The notes under the pieces: generated by a model
What the model saw: only the letters and a program-made list of their open reading frames with translations
Told to the model about the DNA's origin: nothing
Databases searched by the model: none
Position numbers and translations under genes: made by a program
NCBI GenBank assembly: GCA_027924585.1
Contig: BSBM01000307.1
Span: 13,687,501 to 13,751,500, forward strand
Length of the DNA stretch: 64,000 nt
Source: Larix kaempferi
Taxonomy: Eukaryota; Streptophyta; Pinopsida; Pinales; Pinaceae
Direction: 5' to 3'
Shown: positions 48,080 to 59,037 of the stretch, piece by piece
Position numbering within the stretch: the first letter of the stretch is position 1
How the letters are laid out: each line of letters starts with the position of its first letter

Positions 48080-50228
48080 GTGAAATCTCCAAGCTTCCCT
48101 CCAGGTTTTGATAAGTATAAGAGGTCTCAGGGTTGAAGGTGAAGCTCATGGAATTAAAACCAGTTGTGGAACTAAGAAGGTAACTCATACTCGATTTTAC
48201 ACTTTGACGGTATTTTTTTAAATATTCATTGTAATAGTTGCTTTGACTTTCAATCTTTTAACAAGTTGATTGTTATGTTGACAAGCTAGACCCGGATGGC
48301 TTCTCGTTGACCCTTGAAGCTGTGAAAATGTGGAGGCATGCTGACAACGGCCTTGGTAATCCTCGATGATTCACCCTATGAGTGACTCATAGAAGGAGTG
48401 GTGATTAATAGGCATTGATGTCGGTCTATAAAACTCCGACGAGATGCAGTTGTAACTTGTATTTGTATTTTATTGTTTTCTTAGACATTGTGTAAGCCAT
48501 TTGGAAAAATTATAAAAGAATTTGCACAGGGGTTTGATACCCTGGAGCTACGGATCCATGAATTCTGTGATTCGTTTTTAGTAAGGATTATTTTGATGGT
48601 TTTTACAGTTATAAAAGATACTTGTAAAATAAATAGGGTTTAACCCTGTATTCGTCATAGTTGGAAATTATCTTCTGGCATACAGATAACCTATTTGGAA
48701 ATCTCTGTGTTATTACTGAAATCTTGTTAATATTGGGAAAAATCCCTTTTATTAGCTTTTAAGTTTTTTATGTGTCTTAAGGCCCTATCGGGACTTGAAC
48801 TATGTTTGAATGATTATACTGACAAGTTGAGGGACTAGCTCGTAAATGTTGGAGGTAGAAATGTAACAGGTTTTTAAATGATTTAAATACTATGGTACTA
48901 TAGACTCTTTCAGGGTTTCGATCCTGTAACTTAGTTTATGGTTTTAAAAACTATGTGTTGATCTTTTATATTAACAGATTTAAGCCCTCACGGCCCTGTC
49001 AAAAACTCTATAAATGTCCAATTGAACACCAGTTACTCGACTCTGAGTTGGGCTCGTAAAATATTTATATTGGAATTTTTATATACACAGAGTGAAACTC
49101 TGTTTCAACCCTAAGTCCTGGGTTGTGTTAAAAAGTTGGATTCATGATTACAGTGGGCTAGACTTTAATGAGTCTCGACTATGAGACTTATCTTAGCCTT
49201 GCTCGAAAGCTCTCTTTGAATAGAGTTATTATTATTGACTTCTTTAAATAATAATACGTTCATATTTTATGGTGGTAATTGACAAAATGTTTGATAGATT
49301 TCGATAATTGTACGGAGCTGATGAATTGTTTATAGGGTTTACAAACTCCATTTATTTTAAGAATTCTTTTACTGTGCAAGCATTATATAAGCTGGGCTCG
49401 ATACTCCATTTATAGTATTTTGATGTTATGTAATTTATCTTGCTTAGTTCTAGAAGCTATATGCATTAAGATTTATATTTTGACATTCGATATAAATGCT
49501 TGTTTTCTTTAATATCAATAGGTAATAATATATATGGTAAGGATTGTGAAATTAAGCATAGTAGATCTAATGAACAAGTAAATCAATTCCAATAGATGAA
49601 ACTCAGAAAATATGTGTAAACTGTGCAAAAGGCTTGCAGTAGTGCTCTATTGAACTCAGAATGATAGAATACAATACAATAAAGTCACAATGACTGAATA
49701 ATCCAAGTCAAGCAGTTTGAATTAAGCAAGGAGGTCAATCAAATAGCCTGCACGGTGTAGCTTTTCTCCACTAGGAGTCCTCATCATCAGATCAGTGGAG
49801 TCATCAATGCATAAGTAATAGTCCACCAGGTGTTAAATTGAGTCTAACTGAGTGTGGTATGTGTAACTGGCGCACGAGGTACTAATGTAGGGAAGGAGGC
49901 TCAGTGGAGGGGGCATGGGGAGATAAATTGAGTCAGAATAGGCAATCTAGTCTCACTGGGGGTCCAACGGAGTAATACAATCAGTTGAGGAGTCAATCTA
50001 GCCTTGAATCAAGGAAAGAAATAAACTAACTAAAGTGGACTCAAAGGTAGGTGAAGAAGTGCACCTTTCTCATGTGGTAGGTGAGAAGTGGGCACCTTAC
50101 TGACTAGGAGGGATAAAACTACAAGGAAAGAATCTCCTGGGTGCTGGAAAACTGGGGACAAGGTGCTGGAGGTATCAAACTGATGACTGGGATGCATGCA
50201 CATGCATGCATGCATGCAAACATAAAAA
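48080..50228. repeat. Macrosatellite unit 9
   Basis: 2149 bp. Its closest match by shared variants (for example aagttttttatgtgtct and gacaagttgaggg) is the adjacent unit 10. Confidence 0.93.
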
Positions 50229-51489
50229 GTGAAACCTCCACGCTTCACTCTAGGTTTTGATAAGTATAAGAGGTCTCAGGGTTGAAGGTGAAGCTCATGG
50301 CATTAAAACCAGTTGTGGAACTAAGAAGGTAACTCATACTCAAGTTTACACTTTGAAGTTTTTTTTTTAAAATATTGATTGTTATACTTTCTTTGACTTT
50401 CAATCTTTTAACAAGTTCATTTTTATGTTGACAAACTATACCAGGATGGCTTCTTGTCGACCCTTGAAGTTGTGAAAAGGTGGAGGATTGCTGACTACGG
50501 CCTTGGTAATCCTCGGTGATTCACCCTGTGACTGACTCATAGAAGGAGTGGTGATAAATAGGCATTGATGCCGGTCTATAAAACTATGACAAGATGCAAA
50601 TGTAACTTGTATTTGTATTTTACTGTTTTCTTAGACATTGTGTAAGCCGTTTGGAAAAATTATAAAAGAATTTGCACAGGGGTTTTATACCCTGGAGCTA
50701 CGGCGCGATGAATTATGTGCTTCATTTTTAATAAGGATTGTTTTGATGGTTTTTACAGTTATAAAAGATACTTGTAAAATAAATAGGGTTTAACCCTGTA
50801 TTCGTCATGGTTGGAAATTATCTTCTGGCATATAGATAACCTATTTGGAAATCTCTATGTTATTATTGAAATCTTGTTAATATTGGGCAAAATCCCTTTT
50901 ATTAGTTTTTAAGTTTTTTATGTGTCTCAAGGCCCTATCGGGACTTGAACTGTGTTTGAATCATTATACTGACAAGTTGAGGGACTAGCTCGTAAATGTT
51001 GGAGGTAGAAATATAACAAGTTTTTAAATGATTTAAATACTGTGGTACTATGGACTCTTTAAGGGTTTCGATCCTGTAACTTAGTTTATGGTTTTAAAAA
51101 CTATGTGTTAATCTTTTATATTAAAAGATTTAATCCCTCACAGCCCTGTCAAAAACTCTATCAATGTCCAATTGAACACCAGTTACTCGACTCTGAGTTG
51201 GGTTCCTAAAATATTTATATTGGAATTTTTATATACACAAAGTGAAACTATGTTTCAACCCTAAGTCCTGGTTGTGTTAAAAAGTTGGATGCATGATTAC
51301 AGTGGGATGGACTTTAATGAGTCTCAACTATGAGACTTATCTTAACCTTGCTCGAAAGCTCTCTTTGAACTGAGTTATTATTATGGACTTCTTTAAATAA
51401 TAATACGTTCATATTTTACGGTTGTAATTGACAAAATGTTTGATAGATTTCAATAATTGTACGGAGCTGGTGAATTGTTTATAGGGTTT
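50229..51489. repeat. Macrosatellite unit 10, truncated
   Basis: Only the first 1261 bp remain. The unit stops after ttgtttatagggttt, where other units continue with acaaactgc. Confidence 0.93.
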
Positions 51490-53822
51490 TCTTAACACCT
51501 AAAAAGTGCTCACTACCTCATCTACCCCATTACATGACTCATTTGTCCATATTTCCTACCATAAAAGCCTCCAAAACCTTAAAATCCCATTAAAAAGCCT
51601 CCAAAAGGCCACCAAACCACTAAAAAGGCCTCCAAAAGGCCAAAAAACCCCTTTTTCCCCCAAAATTCCTCCAAAATAGCAAAAACCCTCTAAAAAGGGA
51701 ATAAAAAATATAAAATAATAGGACGAAGAGGGAAAAAGGAGGAAAAACCCCTATACAGCTGACCTAAACCATATGGTTCCCAAAACCATGGGCCAGCACT
51801 CCACCACTAAAAACCTATAATTAGGTTATGGAGGCCCCTCATTTCATATCCATAGTCAAATACACCCTTACTCTGCCAAAATCACTCTTGAAACCCTAGC
51901 TCACCCTTGAGCTACTTTCACCCTTGAGTGCCCCTTTTGGCCCATTTCCAACCCTTTGGAGAAAGAGAAGGAGCAAAGATGGAAGCTTGGAAGCAACCCT
52001 CCTGGACTGCTACAAGAGCTCCACCAACCTTCACATTGGAGGTATAATTAATACAAAAACCCTTTTTATTATCTTATTTTTTCTATTTTATGAACATGTT
52101 TAGAATAAACCATTTTACTATATTATCTTTCATTTAATGTTTTTCTGAACTGCTACTAAGGAGTCCATTCTCCTTAGTAGGTGCTCATTTGCACAAGCTG
52201 GGGTGAAAACCCTATCTACAGTTTTGGTGACTCCCCTAGTGTTCCTTTGAATTTCTAGTTATAGTTTTAAAGTTTTAAATGTTTTTAATTTTCTGCAATA
52301 TTTTTCTGTTTTTTCCTTTCGGCTGCTATAAACTGCGTCTTTTACCTCCTACAGTTGCGTTCTGACCGCGTCTTTCAGGCACTTACCTGCAATCCGATCG
52401 CGGCTCTCAGACTGTTTCCAGCGACCTACCGGTGGATTCAAGTCTGTTACCTGCGATCCGACCGTGGCTATTAGCTTGTTTGGTGCGATTCGACGGCGGC
52501 TGTTAACCATTTTCCCGCGTCCTGCCTACGGCTTTCAGCCATTTTTCTGCAAATCGCCGGCGTCTTTAGGCCATTTTCCTACGTCTCGCTTGTGGCTTTC
52601 AGCCATTTTTCTACAACTCGCTGGCATCTTTAGGCCATTTTCCTACATCCCGCTTACGGCTTTTAGCCAGTTTCCTGCAACCCGCCTGTGGCTTTCAACC
52701 TGTTTCCAGCGTCCCGACTGCGTCTTTCGGCCAAAATCCTGCAACCTGTGTGCAACTATTGAGCTGTTTCCCGCGGTTCGACCGCTAAGATTTGCCACAG
52801 ACCCGTTGTCTGTTTTCTGCACTTTTTTCCTGTTTTGAACCCAGAACTTTGCTGCGATATTTTCTGCACCTGTACAACCATTTGTCCTACCTGCAGCCAT
52901 ACTTCCCTACAGCCTTTTCTGCAGTATTCTTTATGTTCCATTTACAGAATATTTTTTAAATTTTAGCATTTTAATTGAAAAAGAGAAAAATTTTCATTTC
53001 AAAGTTTAAATTCTGTATTGTTATTTTTAGTTAGAAAGTTGCCCACTCCGTGGCACTTTTACTTGGGTTAATCACCTCACACGGACACACTCTATCACCT
53101 AATTCAAGTGAACCCTAAAATACTACTTAACACAACCAACATTCTAACCCCACTTGGGGAACACATAAGAATTTTTGTAGTTAGGTAGGATCGGGGGGAT
53201 AGGCATCCAAATAACACCCCTCAGTTGCTTACACTTGAGGCATAGCTGTTGTCCATTAGGGAACCAAAATCCCCTAGTATTTTTTGGCACGGTCACAACC
53301 ATTTTATCAGAGGGCCTCTCCCCTAGGAGGGTTGAAGTCGCCAGACTGGTTCAGGAGGCCTGAGTGGAATACCGCAATCCATTCAGTAACCGAAGGCTAC
53401 CTTTCGCAGTTTTTGGGGTATCACCCATATCGGGATACTGCGGTGATAGAACCAAACGGAAGATTCACCTTTTCTGGACGTGTCATGAACGGGGTATCTT
53501 AGTTTCCTTTCTTCTAGGATTTACTACCCGGTGTCCCTCCCGGTAGGGGGATATCTTTAGCCACTTGGCTCTATTATCCATATTGTCTGACTTGGATTTC
53601 ATCACCTTGGAGAGCATATGTCTAGTTGAGTCAGAATACTATTTAGCTAGGTGTTTGCATGATCCCTTACCTCCTTTTGGTCTAGCAAGTCCACTATTTT
53701 TATTTTTTAGGAAACCTGCTGCTTGTTGGTATTTTGACCATTTCTGTTGATACTCCACTTATTGTAGCACGGCTGTTACAGTGAGTGTTTTGAGTTGGTT
53801 GTTGGCCTGAGTACCATATTTT
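51490..53822 (+). mobile_element. 5' region (LTR and/or leader) of a Ty3-gypsy element
   Basis: This lies between the macrosatellite break and a gypsy gag on the same strand, so it should be the LTR and leader of that element. The start is A-rich with repeated aaaaggcctccaaaaggcc-like words (about 51570-51640). I could not place LTR ends or a convincing primer site; tggcacggtcacaacc at about 53285 is only a weak candidate. The 60- to 72-residue open frames here have no known motif. Confidence 0.5.
52330..52770. repeat. Minisatellite, about 32-bp unit, roughly 14 copies
   Basis: Units follow the pattern ctttcagccatttttctgca, then a variable aNcccgccNgNgg end; lengths are mostly 32-33 bases. 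Copies are diverged but in register. A 124-residue plus-strand open frame at 52464-52838 is simply a reading of this repeat. Confidence 0.8.
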
Positions 53823-56299
53823 TTGAGCTCTCCTTCTGCACACTTGGTTGCATTAGGGTTTTTGAGCTGTTTTTCACTCAACACAACCCCCATATATTTG
53901 ATACCATCTGTCACCATTAAGTCCCCGAGACATTCTAGGCGCCTCCGGGGCGAGCCCCCACAGCACGGTTCACTTGACGCCACCCATCATAGACATAGAT
54001 CTTCATCACTTGATACCACTCATCATAGATCTCAAGCTTTGTCACTTGACTCCACTCGTCAATGGCATAGAAATCCGTCACCCGATCTAGACGCCCCTTA
54101 TTTTACCTCTGATTCTGAGGCAGAGTCCGAGAACCCCATTTACACTGCACCAACTAGCCCCATGGCTGGCGTGACTTCCACCCCTTTCTTTGTAGGGACC
54201 ATTGGTGGAGCATCCACCACCACACCAGCTACCACACCTATTTTGGGTATGCCCTCGATGGGGCCCACATCTACCATTCTGATCACTGTACCCATTCCAG
54301 TAGCTGGCATACCTATCGCCACTCCATCAGTGACTCACACTACCCTAGGCGGTGCAGGACCGTCCCATACCACTTTCGTTCCTCCACTTGTGGGAAACAT
54401 CCCAAACCCAACCCCTCCACTTGGGAGCATTGGCCCCAACATGGTCACACCCACTAGTATGTCACATCCTTCTACTAGTTTGCCATTCATGGCTAGTCTC
54501 AACCTTCCTAACCTGGCTAGACTGACTAACAATCCCATCAGACACGACCATGCATGGCCTCACATGCCCACCAAGATCCCCTCCGACATTCCTAAGTTTG
54601 AGGGCAAGGCAGGTGAGGACCCCGAGAACCATATTATGTCCTTCCATCTATGGTGTTCCTCCAAATCCATAGTGGATGACTCTGTCCGCCTCCGTCAGTT
54701 ACAGTGCACCTTCACTGGCTCTGCAGCTAAGTGGTACATCGAGCAGCCCATGGGACCCATGCCACCTTTACCTCCCTTGCCTCGAATTTCCTACAGTTCT
54801 TTCAGTTACCTGTCCGCTATGACGCGAGAGTTGAGATCCTACTATCTTGCATACAGAACACGACTACCCACATCACTGACCACATTCATGAGTGGCGTCG
54901 ATGCCGCAGCCTTTGCAAAATAAAGTTAGACGACCGTATCTTCTTAGATTGGTTTCTAAAATCCCTCCTTCATTTCATTGCCAAGGATGTGGCATCCGAA
55001 TGACCCCAGTCCGAAAAAGAGGCCATCCTCAAAGACCAGCAATTTGACCTCATTTACGCCCAGTCGGGTTATCTATACACCATCATACCTGACGCTCCTC
55101 ACGGCGATACCTCCCAACACGATGCACTGAGGGCATCCCATGCCGCAGATGGCATCATTGGCCATGTTACCTCGCATCCTCAACCCTTTTCCATAGCACG
55201 TCCTAGCCATGGCCCCGACCTTTTGCGGGCTACATCCAAATCCGGAGCAACCAATTTGTATGCTCCCATGGCACATCACCACCATTCCCACGGACCCTCA
55301 TGTCCACCTCAGTACTTTGGTCATGCATCCCCCGCTTACGCCCCCCTAGTCATACCTCAGCCATATTACCACCCGCAGGTTACGCCAGCTCCTGTGTCCT
55401 CTCAAGCCCAACATGCTTATTACCCACCACAGGCAGCCCCTGTGGAAAACCCACAACCCGTTCAGCAAATGTATCAGCAACCCCCACAAGGTTCAGCACC
55501 TGCGCAACCTCCCCCTACTTATTATCCACTGCAGCCTGCTCCCGCACCTGCACAACCCCAGAACCCACCTGCTGCCCAAGGGCAAGTATACGCCCAACAG
55601 AATCCGCAGTAGAACCAAAATAACCAGCGCCAACAAGGCCAGCAAAACCATGGCAAAGGCCGTAACCATGGGAATAAACCCCCTCCAGACCAAGGCGGTC
55701 AACCTCCCAATCCCCCAAACAACAATAATTCGGCCCCTGCCAACCAGAACCCTGATCGGCCACCCAAGCAGGCCAAAAATCCTAATTTGGGAACAAACCA
55801 TCATTGTTCTATTTGCGGGGTCTATGGCCACTACACACATGCTTTCCCACATTTGGAGCGAGCTCGACAACTCTAGATTGATGATGCCCATCGCCAAGGG
55901 TACGCCGCTCCTCAGGTGCCACCCAACCCTCCACCCCCTCAGCATCAACCTTTGGTGCTGCAAAACCCCTTACCAACCCAAGGCGTAGTGAACACTCAGC
56001 CGTTGGCTCCCCCTCAAGGCAATGCGCCACCACAACAACAGATCACGTATGCCGCTCCTGATCAACCCATGTTAGACTCAGGTACCCACCACTTATTAAT
56101 GATGTCATTCGCTGATGTCAACCTCCAAACCCGTCGGAACCAATATGGCTCCACCCATGAATCCCCTCCCACCGACAAAAAAACTAACGCTCATCCCACT
56201 GATCAGACGTTACGTATACCCCCGGCTCCACTCAATGGCGCCTCCAAAGCACCTCGCTTCCCACTTCGTCGCATCAACAATAATCCCAATGCTTGTGCT
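53823..56299 (+). pseudogene. Ty3-gypsy gag (Tat/Athila-like), broken and interrupted by the copia insertion
   Basis: The region reads as a long gag. A Ser/Thr/Pro-rich N-terminal part (about 53900-54560) precedes the capsid core, with KIPSDIPKFEGKAGEDPENH and GSAAKWYIE (54570-54745), then after a frameshift near 54750 FLQFFQLPVRYDARVE, IHEWRRCR and FLKSLL. A Pro/Gln-rich stretch (55230-55610) and an NN/Q-rich basic stretch follow, then a zinc knuckle (about 55805-55850) reading CSICGVYGHYTHAF, whose last Cys is Phe. Stops lie at 55001-55003, 55610-55612 and 55874-55876. The first frame has no ATG near its start. The copia element begins at 56300, inside this gag; pol must lie beyond the window. 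Confidence 0.82.
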
Positions 56300-56539
56300 T
56301 GTTAAGTTTAAACCAAATAGACAAACAAGATCTCTGAAAGAAACACAATCACAAGATAGACACACAATATACCCTGGGAAACCCTCATGGGGTAGAAAAC
56401 CCAGCAAAGCTTTCCTCAATAAGATGATCAACCAAAATACAAGATGTGCTCCTTCTCCTTGACTCCTTAGCAGATCTCCTCAACTAGTGCGCACTCTTCC
56501 ACAAGTGAGTGAATGATCTAATGAGGAGTTCACCTCCTC

Positions 56540-56547
56540 TATTTATA
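56540..56547 (-). promoter_or_regulatory. TATA box, copia 3' LTR
   Basis: Plus strand tatttata, giving TATAAATA on the minus strand; conserved at 63791-63798 and in the diverged LTR at 17879-17886. U3 with the minisatellites lies upstream of it in element orientation. Confidence 0.65.
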
Positions 56548-56944
56548 CTTGACTCCCAACTGACTAAAAGACTAATGGGGCCGACCTCACCTGGAGAAGT
56601 CTAATAACCCCTAAAATATAACTGCAGGGCCGACCCACACATGGTGGGTCTAATAACCCTAGTTAATACAAACCCCTGGAGGAATAAACATCTCCAGATA
56701 TATGATAGGGTTACCTCGGAGGAATGAAACATCTCCGGAATAATAAAGTACAAATATAATATTCTTTGAAGTTACAATATTCAACACTCCCCCTTAACAA
56801 GAAAGATATTATAACAACATCTGCAAGAGCAAGGAGTCATCATATATGATACATCTATAAATCATTGGAAGCTTTCTTCAATTCATCTTCATCAGTAACT
56901 TAACCAGTTACTGGAACATCAATGTCAACAGTGTCGATATCAAT

Positions 56945-57385
56945 CTGATCATCGGCATCGTCATCAGCATCGTCATCATATGATCATCAGTATCGTCATC
57001 ATACGATCGTCATCAGCATCATCATCACATGATCATCAGCATCGTCATCACACGATCATCAGCATCATCATCACACGATCATCAGCATCGTCATCACACG
57101 ATCATCAGCATCATCATCACACGATCATCAACATCGTCATCACACGATCATCAGCATCGTCATCATACGATCATCAGCATCGTCATCATACGATCGTCAG
57201 CATCGTCATCAGCATCATCATCACACGATCATCAGCATCGTCATCAGCATCATCATCACACGATCATCAGCATCGTCATCACACGATCATCAGCATCATC
57301 ATCACACGATCATCAGCATCGTCATCACACGATCATCAGCATCGTCATCATACGATCATCAGTATCGTCATCACACGATCATATT
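56945..57385. repeat. LTR minisatellite A: 23-bp unit, about 18 copies
   Basis: The unit contains gatcatcagcatcgtcatca plus cac, with t/c variation. Because 23 is not a multiple of 3, all frames read the same 23-residue pattern and give spurious open frames. Confidence 0.92.
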
Positions 57386-57465
57386 CCTAGGATGATCAAT
57401 CCTGCTCCTTTTAGGACATAGGTCCATGGATGATACAATCCAATCTTCAGTTCTCGGAGACTTCA

Positions 57466-58055
57466 GTCTACGGATCAATTCTGGGACCTCAGTCCGGGGA
57501 TGATGCAATCCCCTACCTGTTCATTCAGGACTTCATTATCGGAGACCCAGTCTACGGTTCTATTCTGGGACCTCAGTCCGGGGACGATACAATCCCCTGC
57601 CTGTTCATTCAGGACTTCATTATCGGAGACCCAGTCTACGGTTCTATTCTGGGACCTCAGTCCGGGGACGATACAATCCCCTGCCTGTTCATTCAGGACT
57701 TCATTATCGGAGACCCAGTCTACGGTTCTATTCTGGGACCTCAGTCCGGGGACGATACAATCCCCTGCCTGTTCATTCAGGACTTCATTATCGGAGACCC
57801 AGTCTACGGTTCTATTCTGGGACCTCAGTCCGGGGACGATACAATCCCCTTCCTGTTCATTCAGGACTTCATTATCGGAGACCCAGTCTACGGTTCTATT
57901 CTGGGACCTCAGTCCGGGGACGATACAATCCCCTTCCTGTTCATTCAGGACTTCATTATCGGAGACCCAGTCTACGGTTCTATTCTGGGACCTCAGTCCG
58001 GGGACGATACAATCCCCTGCCTGTTCATTCAGGACTTCATTTATCGGAGACCTCA
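57466..58055. repeat. LTR minisatellite B: 84-bp unit, seven copies
   Basis: Copies start at gtctacggttctattctggg, near 57466, 57550, 57634, 57718, 57802, 57886 and 57970. They are almost identical apart from the first and a tgcctg/ttcctg variant. The 84-base length keeps the frame, producing long repetitive open frames on both strands. Confidence 0.95.
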
Positions 58056-58460
58056 CGTCTACGGCTCTCTTTAGGACTGAGAGTCCAGGGATGATCCAAT
58101 CCCCTCAACTGTCCACTAAGGACTTCATTCTCGGAGACCTCACGTCTACGGCTCTCTTTAGGACTGAAAGTCCAGGGATGATCCAATCCCCTCAACTGTC
58201 CACTAAGGACTTCATTCTCGGAGACCTTACGTCTACGGCTCTCTTTAGGACTGAAAGTCCAGGGATGATCCAATCCCCTCAACTGTCCACTAAGGACTTC
58301 ATTCTCGGAGACCTTACGTCTACGGCTCTCTTTAGGACTGAAAGTCCAGGGATGATCCAATCCCCTCAACTGTCCACTAAGGACTTCATTCTCGGAGACC
58401 TTACGTCTACGGCTCTCTTTAGGACTGAAAGTCCAGGGATGATCCAATCCCCTCAATCTG
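58056..58460. repeat. LTR minisatellite C: 87-bp unit, about 4.6 copies
   Basis: Units contain cacgtctacggctctcttta, ggatgatccaatcccctcaa and ggacttcattctcggagacc. They share the order of words with block B (ggagacc, tctacgg, gggatga, caatcccct, ggacttcatt), so B and C derive from one ancestral unit. Confidence 0.93.
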
Positions 58461-58609
58461 TATTCTCATCAATACAAGTACAAGTATCCTCATCCATACA
58501 AGTACATAATCAATATCTAGCATCAACAGCATGTATACATCATACATCAAAAGCATGTATTCTTACTAATACATCTAAAAGCATGTATACATCTGTCATC
58601 AAAAGCATG

Positions 58610-58930
58610 TATTCTCACTAATACATCTATCATCAAATCATGTATACATCTAACATCAAAAGCATGTATACATCTAGCATGTATTCTCACTAATACATCT
58701 ATCATTAAATCATGTATACATCTAACATCAAAAGCATGTATATATCTAGCATGTATTCTCACTAATACATCTATCATCAAATCATGTATACATCTAACAT
58801 CAAAAGCATGTATACATCTAGCATGTATTCTCACTAATACATCTATCATCAAATCATGTATACATCTAACATCAAAAGCATGTATACATCTAGCATGTAT
58901 TCTCACTAATACATCTATCATCAAAATCAT
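58610..58930. repeat. LTR minisatellite D: 72-bp unit, about four copies
   Basis: Units contain tctagcatgtattctcacta, atacatctatcatcaaatca and tgtatacatctaacatcaaa. Less regular related words extend left to about 58540. Confidence 0.92.
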
Positions 58931-59037
58931 GTATAAGTAAAATTGAATGAAAATAAAATAGTCCTAAATCTAACTATTTCTAAGTGACTAGGTGAAGTCT
59001 CATTATTGATGAGACTTGCTTGCCATCTGGAATCATG

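Larger units (their letters stand above)
30881..51489. repeat. Macrosatellite: 20.6-kb tandem array of about 2.15-kb units
   Basis: Nine complete units and one truncated unit, all in direct orientation, start at the landmark gtgaaacctccaagcttcac or a variant: 30881, 33018, 35166, 37286, 39452, 41610, 43720, 45892, 48080 and 50229. Unit lengths are 2110-2188 bp. A second landmark, gacaaaatgtttgatag, recurs once per unit (32067 through 51430). Copies look similar throughout, with scattered substitutions and a few small indels. No long conserved reading frame survives in all units. The array ends abruptly at about 51489 in other sequence. Confidence 0.97.
56300..59035 (-). mobile_element. 3' LTR (left) of the copia element, 2.7 kb with four tandem-repeat blocks
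   Basis: It starts TGTTAAGTTTAAACC and ends ggaatca just before the gag-pol stop and polypurine tract. The first about 500 bases are ordinary LTR sequence with a TATA box; the remaining U3 holds minisatellite blocks at 56945-57385, 57466-58055, 58056-58460 and 58610-58930. The right border could also be a few bases further (to 59040). Confidence 0.88.

Noticed and set aside
30881-51489. rDNA spacer or CRISPR-like explanation for the tandem array
   Set aside because: No rRNA gene sequence is visible in or beside it, and units are 2.15-kb direct repeats without short repeat-spacer structure.
52464-52838. 124-residue open frame as a gene
   Set aside because: It reads the 32-bp minisatellite and shows the repeat's periodicity.
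56980-57421. Two overlapping His/Ser/Ile-rich open frames
   Set aside because: These are translations of the 23-bp minisatellite in different frames.
57430-58621. Long open frames of 139-373 residues on both strands
   Set aside because: They read through tandem repeats whose 84- and 87-bp units are multiples of three. Frames are equally open on both strands, so they are repeat artefacts inside an LTR.
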